Of a DNA stretch of 64,000 bases, positions 44,780-57,200 are shown in pieces. The stretch comes from Verticillium longisporum (Eukaryota; Ascomycota; Sordariomycetes; Glomerellales; Plectosphaerellaceae). The first letter of the stretch is position 1, and every line of letters begins with the position of its first letter. The notes beneath the pieces were generated by a model. That model was given only the letters and a program-made list of their open reading frames with translations, had not been told where the DNA came from and did not search any database. The stretch is from positions 1,054,001-1,118,000 of the forward strand of contig JAETXT010000002.1 of NCBI GenBank assembly GCA_019188255.1, read 5' to 3'. The translations under genes and the position numbers were made by a program.

Positions 44780-47569
44780 TCAGGCCTCCAATGTCAACGC
44801 GGCCGGATCGGTCTCTCTCTTGGGCGGTGGCTCAGACTGCAGGGGAACCTGCTGTGGCGATGAGCGGATTGGTGGCAGTTGATATGACGGTTGCTGCGGT
44901 GGTGGCCTGTGGCTTGGAGGCAGTTCGCTGCGAGGAATCTGACTCGATGAGGGACCAGCAGCATAGTCAGGCCGGGTTGGGGACGCCGCATACGAAGGCA
45001 TCCCGGAACCAATACCAGGGCTGAAACCTGGACTCAGACCAGGACTCAGTCCTGGCATCAGTTGTGGTGGGTGTCCTGAGGAAGAACGCGAAACCGAAGA
45101 ACCTTCCCCAAATCTCGGTCTGTTCGGGTCGAATGGGGCAGTAATCTGTGGATGCTGGCTGTACGTATTCGAGTGCTGAGGGTGATGATATGGTTGATGG
45201 GTTGGGTACCCGTAGTGCACCTCCCTCGCATGAGGCGAAGTCGTGGCATATGGATCGCCTGGCGGAAGCACCAGCATCAAGGCGATGAAATAGGTGGAGT
45301 CCCGTTTGGCTGAGCCGAAACGGACAAGAAACGATCTCAGCTGGCCGCCCGGTGCAGCAAACGCCAGCATGTCTCTTCTATCCATCTGGATGCGCGCCAA
45401 CTCTTCGGCGTCGAAGCGGAGGGTCTCAAATACGCGCTCTTCCTCCTGCTTTCCAAAAATTGGCGGCAGGTACATTGGGTCTTTTCGACTACGCTCCTCC
45501 TGAAGGACAAGCTGGTGACCCTGCACTTTGGTCCGTTCTGAAGGCGTCACGAGGTCGAATAAAGCCCTTCCCCGAATATTGGAGATGCCAATGGCATCCA
45601 TGAAGGTTGGTGACGCCTTCATAACGTCCATGTCGAGGTTGAGGAAAGCCACCGGCTCAGCGGCTGAGGATGGGATAGCCAGCGGCGGCGGGTACATGAT
45701 GGCTTCGCTCGCAGAAGCTCGCTCAAGGTATCTGGGCGCGATGGGCTCGCTTTGTTGAGATTTTAGAATGCGGTATGAGTTGACACGCCGGAGTGGATCA
45801 TCGTACCCTGAAACCGGTCCGCCAGATGAGTACAGACTCAACGGCCTCCTAATCGCAGCATCTTGGGGATGCGGGTACGTTGAGGGAGCGTAACGGCCTT
45901 CCCTGTCGTCTCGAAGGCGCGGCCGTCCACGTTTTTTGTGCTGGACGTCGATGCACGCGTCCTCCTTGCCATTGCTGAGGCATCTCGAACACGGTCGTCG
46001 GGCTATTAAAAAAAGCAGGCAAATGTCAGCAAGTGGCACATCGGCAGAAAAATGCGGTTGATGATGGTTCAATCTGCCAAATGAAAACACAACAAGTGTT
46101 AAACAAGTGTTGATCGGCCAAGTGGCTGGCAAAGCTGCCTCTGCCAAGACGTTTCAAGCTCTGATGCGTAATATGGCTGTTCACTTGAACTCGGAAGGGC
46201 AAGATTGTGTGGCTTGAAAGTCGTGACGGAGACGTAGGTAGGAGTCCCTGCCGACTGCAGGCCGGAGACCTTTCCGTGTCCCAACGGAGAAGTCCCGGCA
46301 CTCGGCTCCTTCAACGCTAGCTCACGATTGGCGACTGGTCCCGAATATGGGGTTAGAGCCCAACGGTGACAAAGCGCAAGGGCTCTGACGCGCCGTCCCA
46401 GACCGCCGGGCCGAAGTGCCGCGTGGTCGGTCCTGGAGCCGGATTTCGCTAGCCGATCTTTACCTCAACAAACCTGCTGACTGGCTAAGTTGCCGAGGTG
46501 ATCAAAGCGTCGCGATCGAACTATTGGGATCCTGCAGGTGTCTCCCCTCTGCTGTCGTCATCCCTAAAAAGCCCGCCCAGAGGTATTGTCTTCTTATTGC
46601 TGTACCTCCTGCAGCGGCCATGTTCGACTCTGTAGTGCACCTGTTGCGTGCTCATCACTCAAGACCCAGGGCTGTCAGACCTGAGACCAGCCGGTTGTTG
46701 AGATGATGTCAACCAACTCGACCGCCACAGCGCCACATGCACCAAGGTCACAGCGCCGCGCCGCTGCAGGTTGGATGCCGCTCCGTTCATGCAGAGGTAG
46801 AAGGGGGCAAGTGCTGAATCAATATAATAACAATTAGGAAAATCGCTTATCAGTACGTACCGTCACATCTGAAGATGGTGTGTTAGCGTCATGGATGCCC
46901 AAGGAGCATGTAAGGGGCGACATACCGGAGATGAGCTTTCTTGCACGGTACACATGCTGAAGCAACATGGCCCTTCGTCTTGCGTTGAGACTTGGGCGAG
47001 GCGAATGGCTGAGTGTCCTCTGGCGCCTGTGACGTCGGACCAGCGTAGGTTTGCGTGGACGGCGGCTGGGGTGGTGGTGGTGGCAACGGTCCTGGCATTG
47101 TCATATATGGTGCCGGCCTGTGATGCACATGCTGTGCAGACATTGATGGGTATGGCGCCGAGGTCGGAGCAGGCTCCTCTGATCGATGGTAGGAAGAAAG
47201 CGTCATTCTGTCCGGTGGTTCAGACTGGTAGGACCGGACCTGGGGTGGAGGTATCAATGGCGACGGGCCCTGGATGCCGCTATGAGGTCCCAATGTTGAA
47301 CTTGGCCGATAAGCATCTTGTGAGCTGGCGCTCAAATAGCTCCCATGCAGTTGGCTCCGGTCCCCAGCCTCGTGAGTTGCGTTGGGCGGGAGGGAAGGAG
47401 ACCCTGACATGGGCGGAGAGGGGTATGCCCTAGAGCGAGCAGCAGTGCCAGGCTCTGCTCGTTGCTTGGCCCAAGTCAGGTCTAAAGCGAAAGGCGCCAG
47501 ATCGGATACGCCCCGGCGTTGGCCGAGAGGGAGTGAGAACGGTTCGTGATATCTCTTTTCGTCTTGCAT
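44780..47569 (-). CDS. Zn(II)2Cys6 transcription factor with PAS-like domain, containing an 8-nt microexon
   Basis: Exon 1 is 47569-46926, exon 2 is 46868-46861 (8 nt) and exon 3 is 46002-44780; total 624 residues. The zinc cluster is assembled over all three exons: GHVASACVPCKKAHLR from exon 1, CD from the microexon and ARRPCSRCLSNGKEDAC from exon 3, giving C206-X2-C-X6-C216-X5-C-X2-C-X8-C234. A basic linker KKRGRPRLRDDREGR follows. Around residues 320-440 a PAS-like fold is suggested by EPVAFLNLDMDVMKASPTF, GISNIRGRALFDLVTPSERT and DSTYFIALMLVLPPG. The N- and C-terminal thirds are Pro/Ser/Gln-rich and probably activation regions. The combination of one zinc cluster with a PAS domain recalls regulators of carbon metabolism such as Ert1/AcuK, but the cluster sequence differs and the target is unknown. 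Leader introns beyond 47569 are possible. Confidence 0.82.
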
Positions 47570-50500
47570 GGATAACCTTAAGCTGTCCAGCGAGATGGGT
47601 GAGCTGACAGCTCCCAGATCTCCTCACAGACAGCGCAGTGACGGGGCTCCCACGCTGACACGATGCGTCGATCCCGCGCAAAAAGGACGAGCAAGGTCCG
47701 AGTACGCCCTCGTGTTTGCGGTCAGAATGCTTGGTGCAAAGGTTGTCGGCCAGATTTCGTCGAAGTCGCGAAGTCGTTGATACTCTCCAAGTCGTCTTAG
47801 GAGGCTGATGGATAGGTTCCCAAGCGCCGGCTGACTGACGAACAAGCCGGAGAAGAGCGGGTTTCAGACAAGTCGAAGCGATAGGCGAGTCGTGGGGTTT
47901 CACGAGATGCTGCAGAGTGATACTCGCACAACGATTTCCTGTCGGGTTCTCAGTTGCACAACATGCGGCGGTGTTTGTGGTGACCTCGTCGTTGTTGTGT
48001 TGCGGGCTGCTGCAGGCCGAGGGACCAGGGCGGGGGAGGCGGAGGCGCAGGAGTTCGCAGCCAGACGTGTTCGTCTGTAGAGAGACGGGGGTAGGGGGAG
48101 GGGCTTTTCGGGTGATGGAGGGGCAGATGTGATGTCTTGCCCTTGTCCGTCTTTTGTATGCTGTCCTCTGGCCCGATCAGAAGTCGGAATGAACGTCTAC
48201 TGTGTCGTGACGGCAGGACGGGGTTTAGGAGAGTCGATCGGTGGCTCCCGTTCGGTTTTTGTGCGACTCGGTGCTGGGCTACAGAGTACCGGGGGGACCA
48301 ATTGAGATGAAGCTAGGGCGCTTTCAGGGTTGATCTGGTCGAGAGGCACAGGGAAGCCAGGGAAGACCCTGGTCAGGACTTTGGGGTGGCTGCTAATCAA
48401 GGGTGGAGGGCTATGCCATCATCATGCCCTGGGCATGGGCATGCTTCCATAACGACGACAATTTTCCGTCCCGCGGGCGCGTGTCAAGAAGGTAACATGC
48501 CCGAGACCGCGGCCGCAGCCGCAGCCGTGGTCGTGACAATGGCCGTCGCTGCGGGAAATTGACGGAGTCAGGGCGCGATCAGACAGACGGGACAGGGCGA
48601 GCCGGCTTTGGACTGCGTATGAGAGGCCTGTACTGGTTCGATGCAGTGTTCGATCAGTGGTCTTACGAATGATTCTGCGCGTTCGGGCCCAGGCAGGCCA
48701 GGTCAGATTGGACTGCGGAGGCGCAGGAGGGGTGGTTCAGGTGGGAGTGGGAGAGTGGGAGGGAGTCCAGTCCAGGACCCAGGACCAGTACCAGTTCCAG
48801 GATAGGGATCAGGAACGGGATAGGATGGGGGGGAAAGCGAAGGGAAGGGGACGGAGTCGAGCAGGCATGCAGGCGGGCAGGCGGGGAGGGGTGCGGCCCA
48901 TGTCTCGAGTGGCCGGAGCCGGTAGCAGATGGCAGATGGCAGGAGGCAGACGCTTGGTTTGCGTTGCTTTGCTTGGGGTTGCCTGGCCTGGGTGCATCCA
49001 GTCCGTACATCCATGTTCGCTGCCTGCTGTCCCTTGCCCGCTGGCTTGCTCGGCGGGCTCGAGAGAAAAAGGTGGAGGAGGAGGAGAAGACCCGGGCCAG
49101 GGCCAGGTGCCAGGCTTGCCAGGGCGACACTGCACGGACAGTGGGCGGGAGTGGGGAGCCAGGGAAATGACAAGTGCATCGGGGCGCCCAAAAGCTCGTG
49201 CGGAACCAGGGACGGGGGACGGGCACAGGCACGGGGAGGGGGTTCAGGGGATGAATGAGTGAAGCCAGGGGTGCTCCAGTGAGGGTGTGAGAGGTGTGAG
49301 CCGATCGTCCCAAGTCGAAGAAAAGATGGGACGAAAGAAAAAAGGTGGATGCCCTGTTGGATTAGGTGGGTGGGTGGATTTTTCGATGGGATGGATGATG
49401 AAGCTGCCGCTCATCATGCTGGTGTTGCGCAGTCCGCCAGTCGAGACAGCCATGACACTATCTAGATCTTGGTTGCGTTCGGTCGTGGCCATAATCACGG
49501 CCATGGTCAGGCCGTTGTCACGGTTGTATCATGGTCGCGATCACAGCAGCCTGCTGATCCCGGCCCTCAACCCCAACGATAAAGCTTTAGCCCGAACTCA
49601 GGACGGATGGCTGGCACGCTGATCTGATGCGGCGAGCATCGAGGTCCCAACGCCTATGCGTGGCCACGGTGTTGCAGACCTGTAAGGGTAATTTTGGTGA
49701 GGTACCACACACATTGGTGGAGATGGCGAAGCCAGGAGGGTGGTGGTGTGCAAATCATTGTTGGCCCGGCCCGTGGTGTGGAAAATCCACCCATGAGTGA
49801 CCCAACAGCCGCCGGCAGCACAACGGCGGCGGGGCGAATCCACCGCAGTATCTCTGCAGGTATTGGACATGCGATTGATGCGTCCAAGGTCTTGCTTCCG
49901 TTTGAAGGAGGCGTACGACGATCCGTACTGATAGGGGCATGATGGATCCCGAGAGGAGACTTGAGGGAAATGAGAAAGGGATAATACAGAGAGGACTGTT
50001 TCCGCCATGCGCTCCGAACGTTCTTTCCGCCGCCGTCAGCTGCGTCTCTCATTCTCATCCAGTTTGAGCGGCGAGGGGTTAGGAAGGCCAGATAGAGACT
50101 ATGAGGAATTCTGTACGCTGTAGGACCTGCAGAGCATGCGAGGTTCAAGGGAGCCAAGGGCAGACGTGGACATGATAAGCGCGCACGTAGAACCCGGCGA
50201 AGTCGAGACAGTGGGCTGGTGCAGACACTGGTGTGGGTGTATGCCTGGCTGGCTCTTTTTTGGCGTCTCGCTCCATCTGGCGGTTCGAGGACCAGCTCGT
50301 GGAGAAGAAGAATCTAGCATCAACCTGGCCGGGAACCCAGAACTCTGGAAGCTTGGACGTTTGGAGAGTTAAGACGGTCGAGGATGGGACGAAGCAGAGA
50401 TCACCATGCCTGCCACCACACCTCCAACCCAACTGTTGGATGGATCTACCTCAAGAGATGGGATGGACGAGCCCAGTCGCGCCCCTGCCAAAGCGTGTCG

Positions 50501-53500
50501 TGCCTGCACGTACCAGCTCGCCTGGCTGCACCTGCCTGCACTGGCCTCGGCTCTACCTACATACCTACCTACGCATGAGCAACAACGCAAGTGTGTGTCC
50601 CAGCTGCCTCGCCAAGCAGAAGCAGCCGCCTCTTTACCAGCAGATGTGTGTACCTCAAGGCTTCAAGCCCCTCACATGCACCTGCCTTCTTCGTTGTCGT
50701 GTCCTGTTGAGCTTCTAGATGATGCGTAATGCCTGGTAGGATAGAGCGACGTTGTTCTTCATGACACGGACAATTCCCGCTGCGTCTCCAATGTCCTTTT
50801 GGCTTTTCGGGACGACGTTGTCATAAAAAACGACTTCGTTTTCCTCATCCGAGAAGGCTCTGAATTTCTCGGATGATGGCAAGTCAATTCATTCGCTGAA
50901 CATAGGCATTCTGCTACCTGCCTGCAGGCCGGGAGCTATGGCAGGAGGTCAGTGCCTATCAGGGAACTGCTGGCACAGACTACAAAAGCGATGGTGGACA
51001 CTTAGGCAGGCGGCAGGCACGCTGCAGGATGGGCAGTGACCATGTGCTCTACAGGCTGCACCTACTTTGGGACACCACTCGGTTGCGTCCAAGTAATCAC
51101 TCCTCATGCTGGTGTCCCTTGCTCTTGCCGCTGCCGCTACTATATTCTGCTGCTACTGCTACTGCTACTGCGCTGCACCTGCGCACCCACACGGCCATGC
51201 CGATTGCATCGTGATCGCGAATCAGGCGACAGTCGACAGGTTCGCTGTCCCCGACCAAAAATTGCCAGGGCAGCACCTTCCTCATTCCATATCATACGGA
51301 ACCATGCTGGAAGCGTCAAGCGTGTAGCCCCAAGCATTGGTGCATATCGTGAGTTCGGCCACGTATACATCTGGCATGCCTACATGCCTGCTGCACGATG
51401 CGTATCCTGGAATTGGGTACCAAAATTTTGCTTTGATACGAGATACTCCTCAACGTTATTCAATCTCTGGTTGAAAGGAGAGCCAGGTTGGGCGGATCCA
51501 AGGTCGGTGGCGTTCATTGTAGGAAGCTTTCCAGCTTCCATCATCCCTGGCCCTGCAGGTTCTGTCCTCCTACTCAGCTCATTTTTACAGACTCCAAGCC
51601 TTGGCAGAGTGAAGAAAAAAGGCGGAGGTCCTGACAGCGGATATCTGGGGTGGGAAAGGAAGGAAAGAAGAGAAAGAAGAAGAGGAAAAGGTTGGCGAAG
51701 CTGGTATAGCAGCAATGAGATGCGAGCCATGAGGCTGTGGTGGACGTGGCTGCCAGACACACCACAGTATGTCCTTAGGTGTGTTGAAGCGGCAGCTCAC
51801 AGAACCCACGGGAGACGCCGTGGCCCACACACACCTGCGTGCAGCTCTTTAACGTGCCTTCAGGCCAGGTCCCCTCATATGCACAATAACCGATCAGTCT
51901 CGGCCAAGCTCAACCGCCATTCGGTCGCTGACGGCGGCTGGGTTCCCCACAATCCCCTCTCCCATCCCCCCAAGCCAAGGCCCTGTGAGTGTGCGCAGTG
52001 TCATTCATCCAGTCGACTGCGACTCATTCACCCACAGGGTCAGCAATGATCTGTATCTCGGCTCGCCGCCATCAGATACACCACGATGTCTGTCTCCGCC
52101 GGGCTTCAAGCCACCGTCCGGTAAAAGGCGGGCATGGCCATGTCTGGCTGGTCAAGTGCTCGTCTCCAATCCCGAAAACTCTCGCGGCGTGGCAAACTGT
52201 AACCATGCTCTTTTCCTGCTTCGTAACCCACCCCCCCCCCCATCAGCGTCCTATCGTTGGCGGTGGTTCGTTCCCCGCCCGCCCACCAATCAACTTAGCC
52301 GTCCGTCGCGTGGGGATCGTCGCTGTATCAGGTCCGCTGTCCCGAGTCTCAAATCTGCTTCAAACGCTGCCGCAACGGCTCCATCGCCTTGCGCTGCGCT
52401 CGCCTCGGCAATGATTGACGTAGGATGAGCCAGTCAATTACTTTTGTCGCCTCTTTGCCCGAGGGGCTAACGTAAGGTACGCGTGGTTTTCGATATTGCG
52501 TGCCATACCTTACCTTACAAGCTCATCCCGTCTGTGCTCGCTTCTCGCCCGCCTCTCGCCTGCCGCCCGCCGCCTGCCGTAGTGTGGGCGCGCAACGCAC
52601 GCTAGACGAGGAGTTGGAGAACAACCACGAGGAGGGGGAGGGGCGGCCAGATCTGCTGCCACCGCGCTTCAGTGGCACCTCGACATCACTGCGCCGCAGC
52701 CCTGCAGGACCAGGTCAGCTTATGTGGCTCAGTCGCTGCTCACCTCATGCCATGAAATTGACGGCGCGATCAAAGGTACGTCTACGAGCGCATCAGGCTC
52801 GGGCCAGACCCATTCGCCAGGTCGAATTACAAATGTGCTGGTCGGTCTGTTGTGTTCAGCGTCTCGTGGCCCTTTCGAGATGCATCCCTCGCAAGAGCAG
52901 CGATCATTTCCCTCGCTCCGGGTTTAATAACGCCGCTCTCGCTTCTTTGGGCGCAATGAGCCCATATCGCACATTCGCCAGCCATCTAACTAGGCCGTGT
53001 GAGGTGTTTGCGAATTATGTCCCGTCCCTCCCCTTGTTTGCCACAGCCAGATACTTCTGTGTGGCTCCTACAGAACCTCGTCCGTCTTCAACACGTACCC
53101 CTCTGGGCTGCTTCTCCTCCGACCCCCCTCCCACCATCCCGAGGAGGTTTACCCGCCTACGAGTCAATCTTTGTCGAAGTCTGGACACCGGGCAAGGTAG
53201 CCATGCCACAGGCTCATATCCGCACCTGGCTGCAGGGTCGAATGCACGCATCAGCAGACGTGCACGTCGACCTTCCCTTCCCGCCAAGGTTATCGAGTCT
53301 CTCGGAGACCCCAGTCACACCTGAAGTCGACATGACCGACTCCGCGCCACCCGGCGAGACTCGGCAGAGATCCAATCCACGTGCCAGGCGTGAAAAGCTC
53401 ATCTCGATCAAAGCGCCACACCTAGTCCTTGCGGCGGCATCGGCTAAAGCCACTGGCCTGGGGATCTTCCATTTCCTGCTCGATGTGCGTGCACGGTCAA

Positions 53501-54211
53501 CAGTCGACCACTGTATTTGACCTCAATTTGCCCTGTTGTTGACCAGGTGCAGCCCAGCCGATGTGACGACATTCGAACCAGGCCCGTACGAGCTTAAGTT
53601 TGTGCTGGTCCCTTTCGTCGCATGACACCATCCCTCGCTGCCATCTGATGTGTTCGTCTGATCACACCGCGCAAGCGAGCCATCGGTGTTTCAGGCTGTA
53701 CTAGGAACTGACTGCCTTGGCTCTAATCCTCCCTCTACTGTCGGTAGAAACGACACCGCACTTGACATGTCTTTTGTACGCAGTGCTTTCTCCGCAGAAT
53801 AGCCAATCATGTGAAGTTGCCGAGTTAAAGATGGCATCAGTAGCTCAAATCGCCAAGCGCCCAAGACCACACACTGACGAATGCCGCGCAACTTCCATGG
53901 CTGAATAATTGTCCTTGTGCCCCCCCTTTGTCCAATTCGTGCTGTGAACCATGCTCAGGTCAAGACACGATGGACTGGGTTTGCTTCATGTTGGTTGCAG
54001 TCGCTGCTTCTGCTGACTCGCATGTTTGTGTGATCGACCGGTTGAAGACATGGCATAGCTTCTCAGACCACACTACTCCTGAAACCGAGCCTGGGTACCG
54101 TTCATGTTGTCGAGTGACTGGGACGAGTTCATAAAAATAAATTCCACGATCTCAACGTCGACGACAGATATTACCTCAAAATGACCTTGATGGAGAGATC
54201 AAAATAAGTTC
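47570..54211. other. 6.6-kb gene-poor stretch upstream of the Zn2Cys6 gene
   Basis: No supported gene. Simple sequence includes a CCAGGACCAG-type run at about 48,770-48,815, a CTGCTA trinucleotide repeat at about 51,147-51,171, and a purine run (GGAAAGAAGAGAAAGAAG) at about 51,655-51,690. Open frames up to 337 codons (for example 51036-52049, +) have low-complexity or frame-incoherent content. The left part is probably the long promoter and leader of the Zn2Cys6 gene. Confidence 0.45.
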
Positions 54212-54296
54212 TGCCGCTAGACGGAGTTGAACCGTCGACCCCCGCATGCCGAATATGGATACGAGTGCGATGCTCTAACCACTGAGCTATAGCGGC
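54212..54296 (-). tRNA. tRNA-Thr (anticodon CGT) with a 12-nt intron
   Basis: The minus strand folds perfectly at the ends: acceptor GCCGCTA/TAGCGGC plus A, D-arm TAGCTCAGTGGTTAGAGC, anticodon stem TCGCA/TGCGG with loop CTCGTA, and T-arm GACGG TTCAACT CCGTC. The 12-nt intron TCCATATTCGGC sits after position 37. A T run (TTATTTT) follows as terminator. Confidence 0.92.
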
Positions 54297-57200
54297 GTGA
54301 TGACGTAACACGATGCCACGTCGCTTTAAGATGACAAGAACCATGGCCGGTATGACCCCTGGTATTGCGTAACGGGACGTCTCGAGAGTATACTTTGTGA
54401 GGCCATTCAGGAGGGAAGTTGCAGCTGTGTGAACATACGATCACAGCAAGTCGCGGTGTCGCGAACCCACGCTTTCACCTGAGACGAGCGATCATGCAAC
54501 CGGCGAGAGCGCACGCGGCGACCCAGATCGCCAGTAACTGTCGGCTATTCTCAGATATGCAGATGGATCCAAGGGTAGCTCCGGTGCGCCGAGTGGTTGT
54601 TCGTCGTGCCCTGGAAGTTGCCGAGCCTACAGGGACCTGTTTAATATCCTGACGATCCCCAAAATATCCCGTGTCATTCTGCACGTGTTGGCAATGTTGG
54701 GCGACCTTTTGAGGGAGGGCTCCACAGCGTCGGAAACCCGCACGGCTTTCCTCCCCAACGTGTGTCATATGAGGTTGCAGCATGACGAGAAACAGATGCA
54801 GATTCAAGAGTTGTTGCCATTTTGTTTTCGCATGGCGTTCACGTGCCGGATCCCTGAGTTCCCGGCTTGCCCCCAGTACCTGGCAGAGGGGTCCCAGAAA
54901 TGCGTGCATGAGCACTCAACTGTCAGACAAGTGTCACGTCGATCTTGAGACGATGAACCGTGGCGCCAGGAGCTTGGAGCCACTATGATGCATGTAGCCT
55001 GTTGAACTGTCACCAGAAGCTGTAGGACAGCTTGTCAAGTTGGCGTATTCCAGCTCTGGCAGTTAGGCTTGGCGGCGTGGACGGCGAAGAGGCCTGATTA
55101 AACGCAACTCACGGTGAGTAGGCCCCTGCAAAATACGATGTTCGCGTTGACAGTGATTCGAGTGCCGCTATTCATCTCTCCGGCTTCGCCGCCAAAAGAA
55201 GAAGAAAAAAACGTTACTCATAATATCGTGTATCGGAGCTTATGCAGTTGACTGACGGACTTCAGTTAGGCCGCTGTCATTCCCATGTTCTGGATGCAAG
55301 TCGGCCACAAGCATGGCGCTATGGTACATTGGAGGGGTGGTGCATACATAGAGGTTTCTAACACCACACCGGTTACGGCCATCGGACGCCGGGGTCTCAA
55401 ATGAGTATAGTAGTGGCTGCCAGCCCCGATGTAACCGGGGTATCTCGGCTCGGCAAAGTGCCGCCATCTGATGAGATGAGCGAGCTGCACGAGATGGGAT
55501 GGTGGGGTGGGTGTCTCGGTATGTGTGTGTGGATTGACAGATGAGAGGTCACGACGCCCGTCATCGTCGTAGCCCGATGGATCGCTTCGCAATCGCGAGT
55601 GCTCGAACAATCGGTGTTGATGGTGCAATTGCAAGCGCCGGGCCTCTGGTGCACAAGGAGTGCGGACGGGTAGCAAGCGAAATAGAGGTAGCTTTGTTGG
55701 TGAATGGGGTCGATCTTGTCCTCGCGCCTGGTGGCGTTCAGACGACCGAACCTTGACTTCTGTCAAAGTGCACTAGGCCGATGGCAAGGCTGGTACAGTC
55801 CTGCTTCATTGGTGCAATATAATTGAAGAACAGTCCAGCATGCCGAGCGTTCGCAAGTGACACCCAGTGCAGGGTTGTGAGTGCGAGCCTGGCAAGCGAG
55901 GCGCCGCGTTCACAGAGAGAGGCCGGGTTTTGTTGACGACCAGAGGCCAAGCTGAAGACGGGAATAGTATTTTGGTCATTGCGCATTGTCAAATTTAGGA
56001 GCAATTACCGGTTTCCTTTCTCGTCCTCTGCGTCTCATCAGAACGAGCTTTCGAGAATCATTTTCGGCGACCTGAGACGGTGACAGGCAGGGCTCCTGCT
56101 TGTTGCTGGCCCAGTGAATTGCTGCCAAGAGCAGCAGCACACGCAGTAGCCGCGGGAGGTTTCAGGGATATGGGTGCGCAGATGATGCAGCTGCCCTTCC
56201 CTCACCCCAGAAAAAAATGTTCAACAGGATGTAGGGAAGAGTTTGTGTGCCACAGGGGGTGTCAAGGCGTGAGTGAGGTGAGACGAGAAATGAGAATTGA
56301 GGTGTTTTCGTCCTGCTTTCCACCCCAGCAAATCGTTTACCTCGGTGTCTTTTTCCTGTCCATTCAGAGAGAAGACGGCGAAGGTGCAAGCAAGAGCCAG
56401 CCGATCGCAATGCGGGGGGAATCGATGCGACTGATCTTATCTTTCCGCACTGCGGCTCTCGTGACGTCCCATTGATCGTGAAATGGGTCAGCAGGGTTAG
56501 CAGAACAGGCACGCACGCACGCACGCGCGTTGCATCAGTGGCCTGAAGCTCAGTGCGTCAACTCGCATTGGGTTGCGATGCGAGCGATGTGACGCCTCCG
56601 AGCAGTCGGGACTCGTTAGCGTTCGAGACTGGAGATTCTGCATCCCTTGCTGCCCCTCGTACCAAAGCCTGTGCGCAGAAAATGGCTTTGTGGTGGCGAG
56701 AAAAGGAACAGCCTAGTCATGGGTGCATCGCGCCTTCTCCAAGGAGTCAAATGCCCAGGCCGGGGCTCATCAGCTATTGCCAGGACCACGCTAGCTACCA
56801 GTGGGCGGTACACCTGCCATCTGATCAGTGTCGACGCCCTGTGCTTGCCAGTGCCCACTGCCACGAGCGCTCCCGCCCGTCCACTCGGAAGCCCCACCGA
56901 AGACAAGACAATGCAGGTGCCAGGTCAGCTACGAGTCTAAGACAATGCCAGGGCGGGCAGGCGCGATGAAGAGCTACCCCACCAGCTTCAGGCAGCCCGG
57001 GGCCTGGGCCGGCCCTTTCCTCCTTTCTCTGTTGACAATTCTTTGTATGCGAGCGAGAGGAACAGGGCCAGACAGGTCAGGTGCGACAAACTGGAGAGGG
57101 GGGACAAATCTAACAACCGGCAATTGCGTGGTGGTGCCTTCTCATGACAATTCGCATCAGGTGCCGCACCGGAATACCATCCAGATTCTTCGCAAGCGGC

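Noticed and set aside
44780..47569. Assignment of the Zn2Cys6 protein as Ert1/AcuK
   Set aside because: Both have a zinc cluster and a PAS domain, but the cluster spacing residues and linker here differ from what I know of AcuK, so no symbol is given.
51036..52049. 337-codon + strand frame
   Set aside because: It runs through a CTG/CTA repeat and has Cys/Leu-rich, incoherent composition; no splice, domain or codon-use support.
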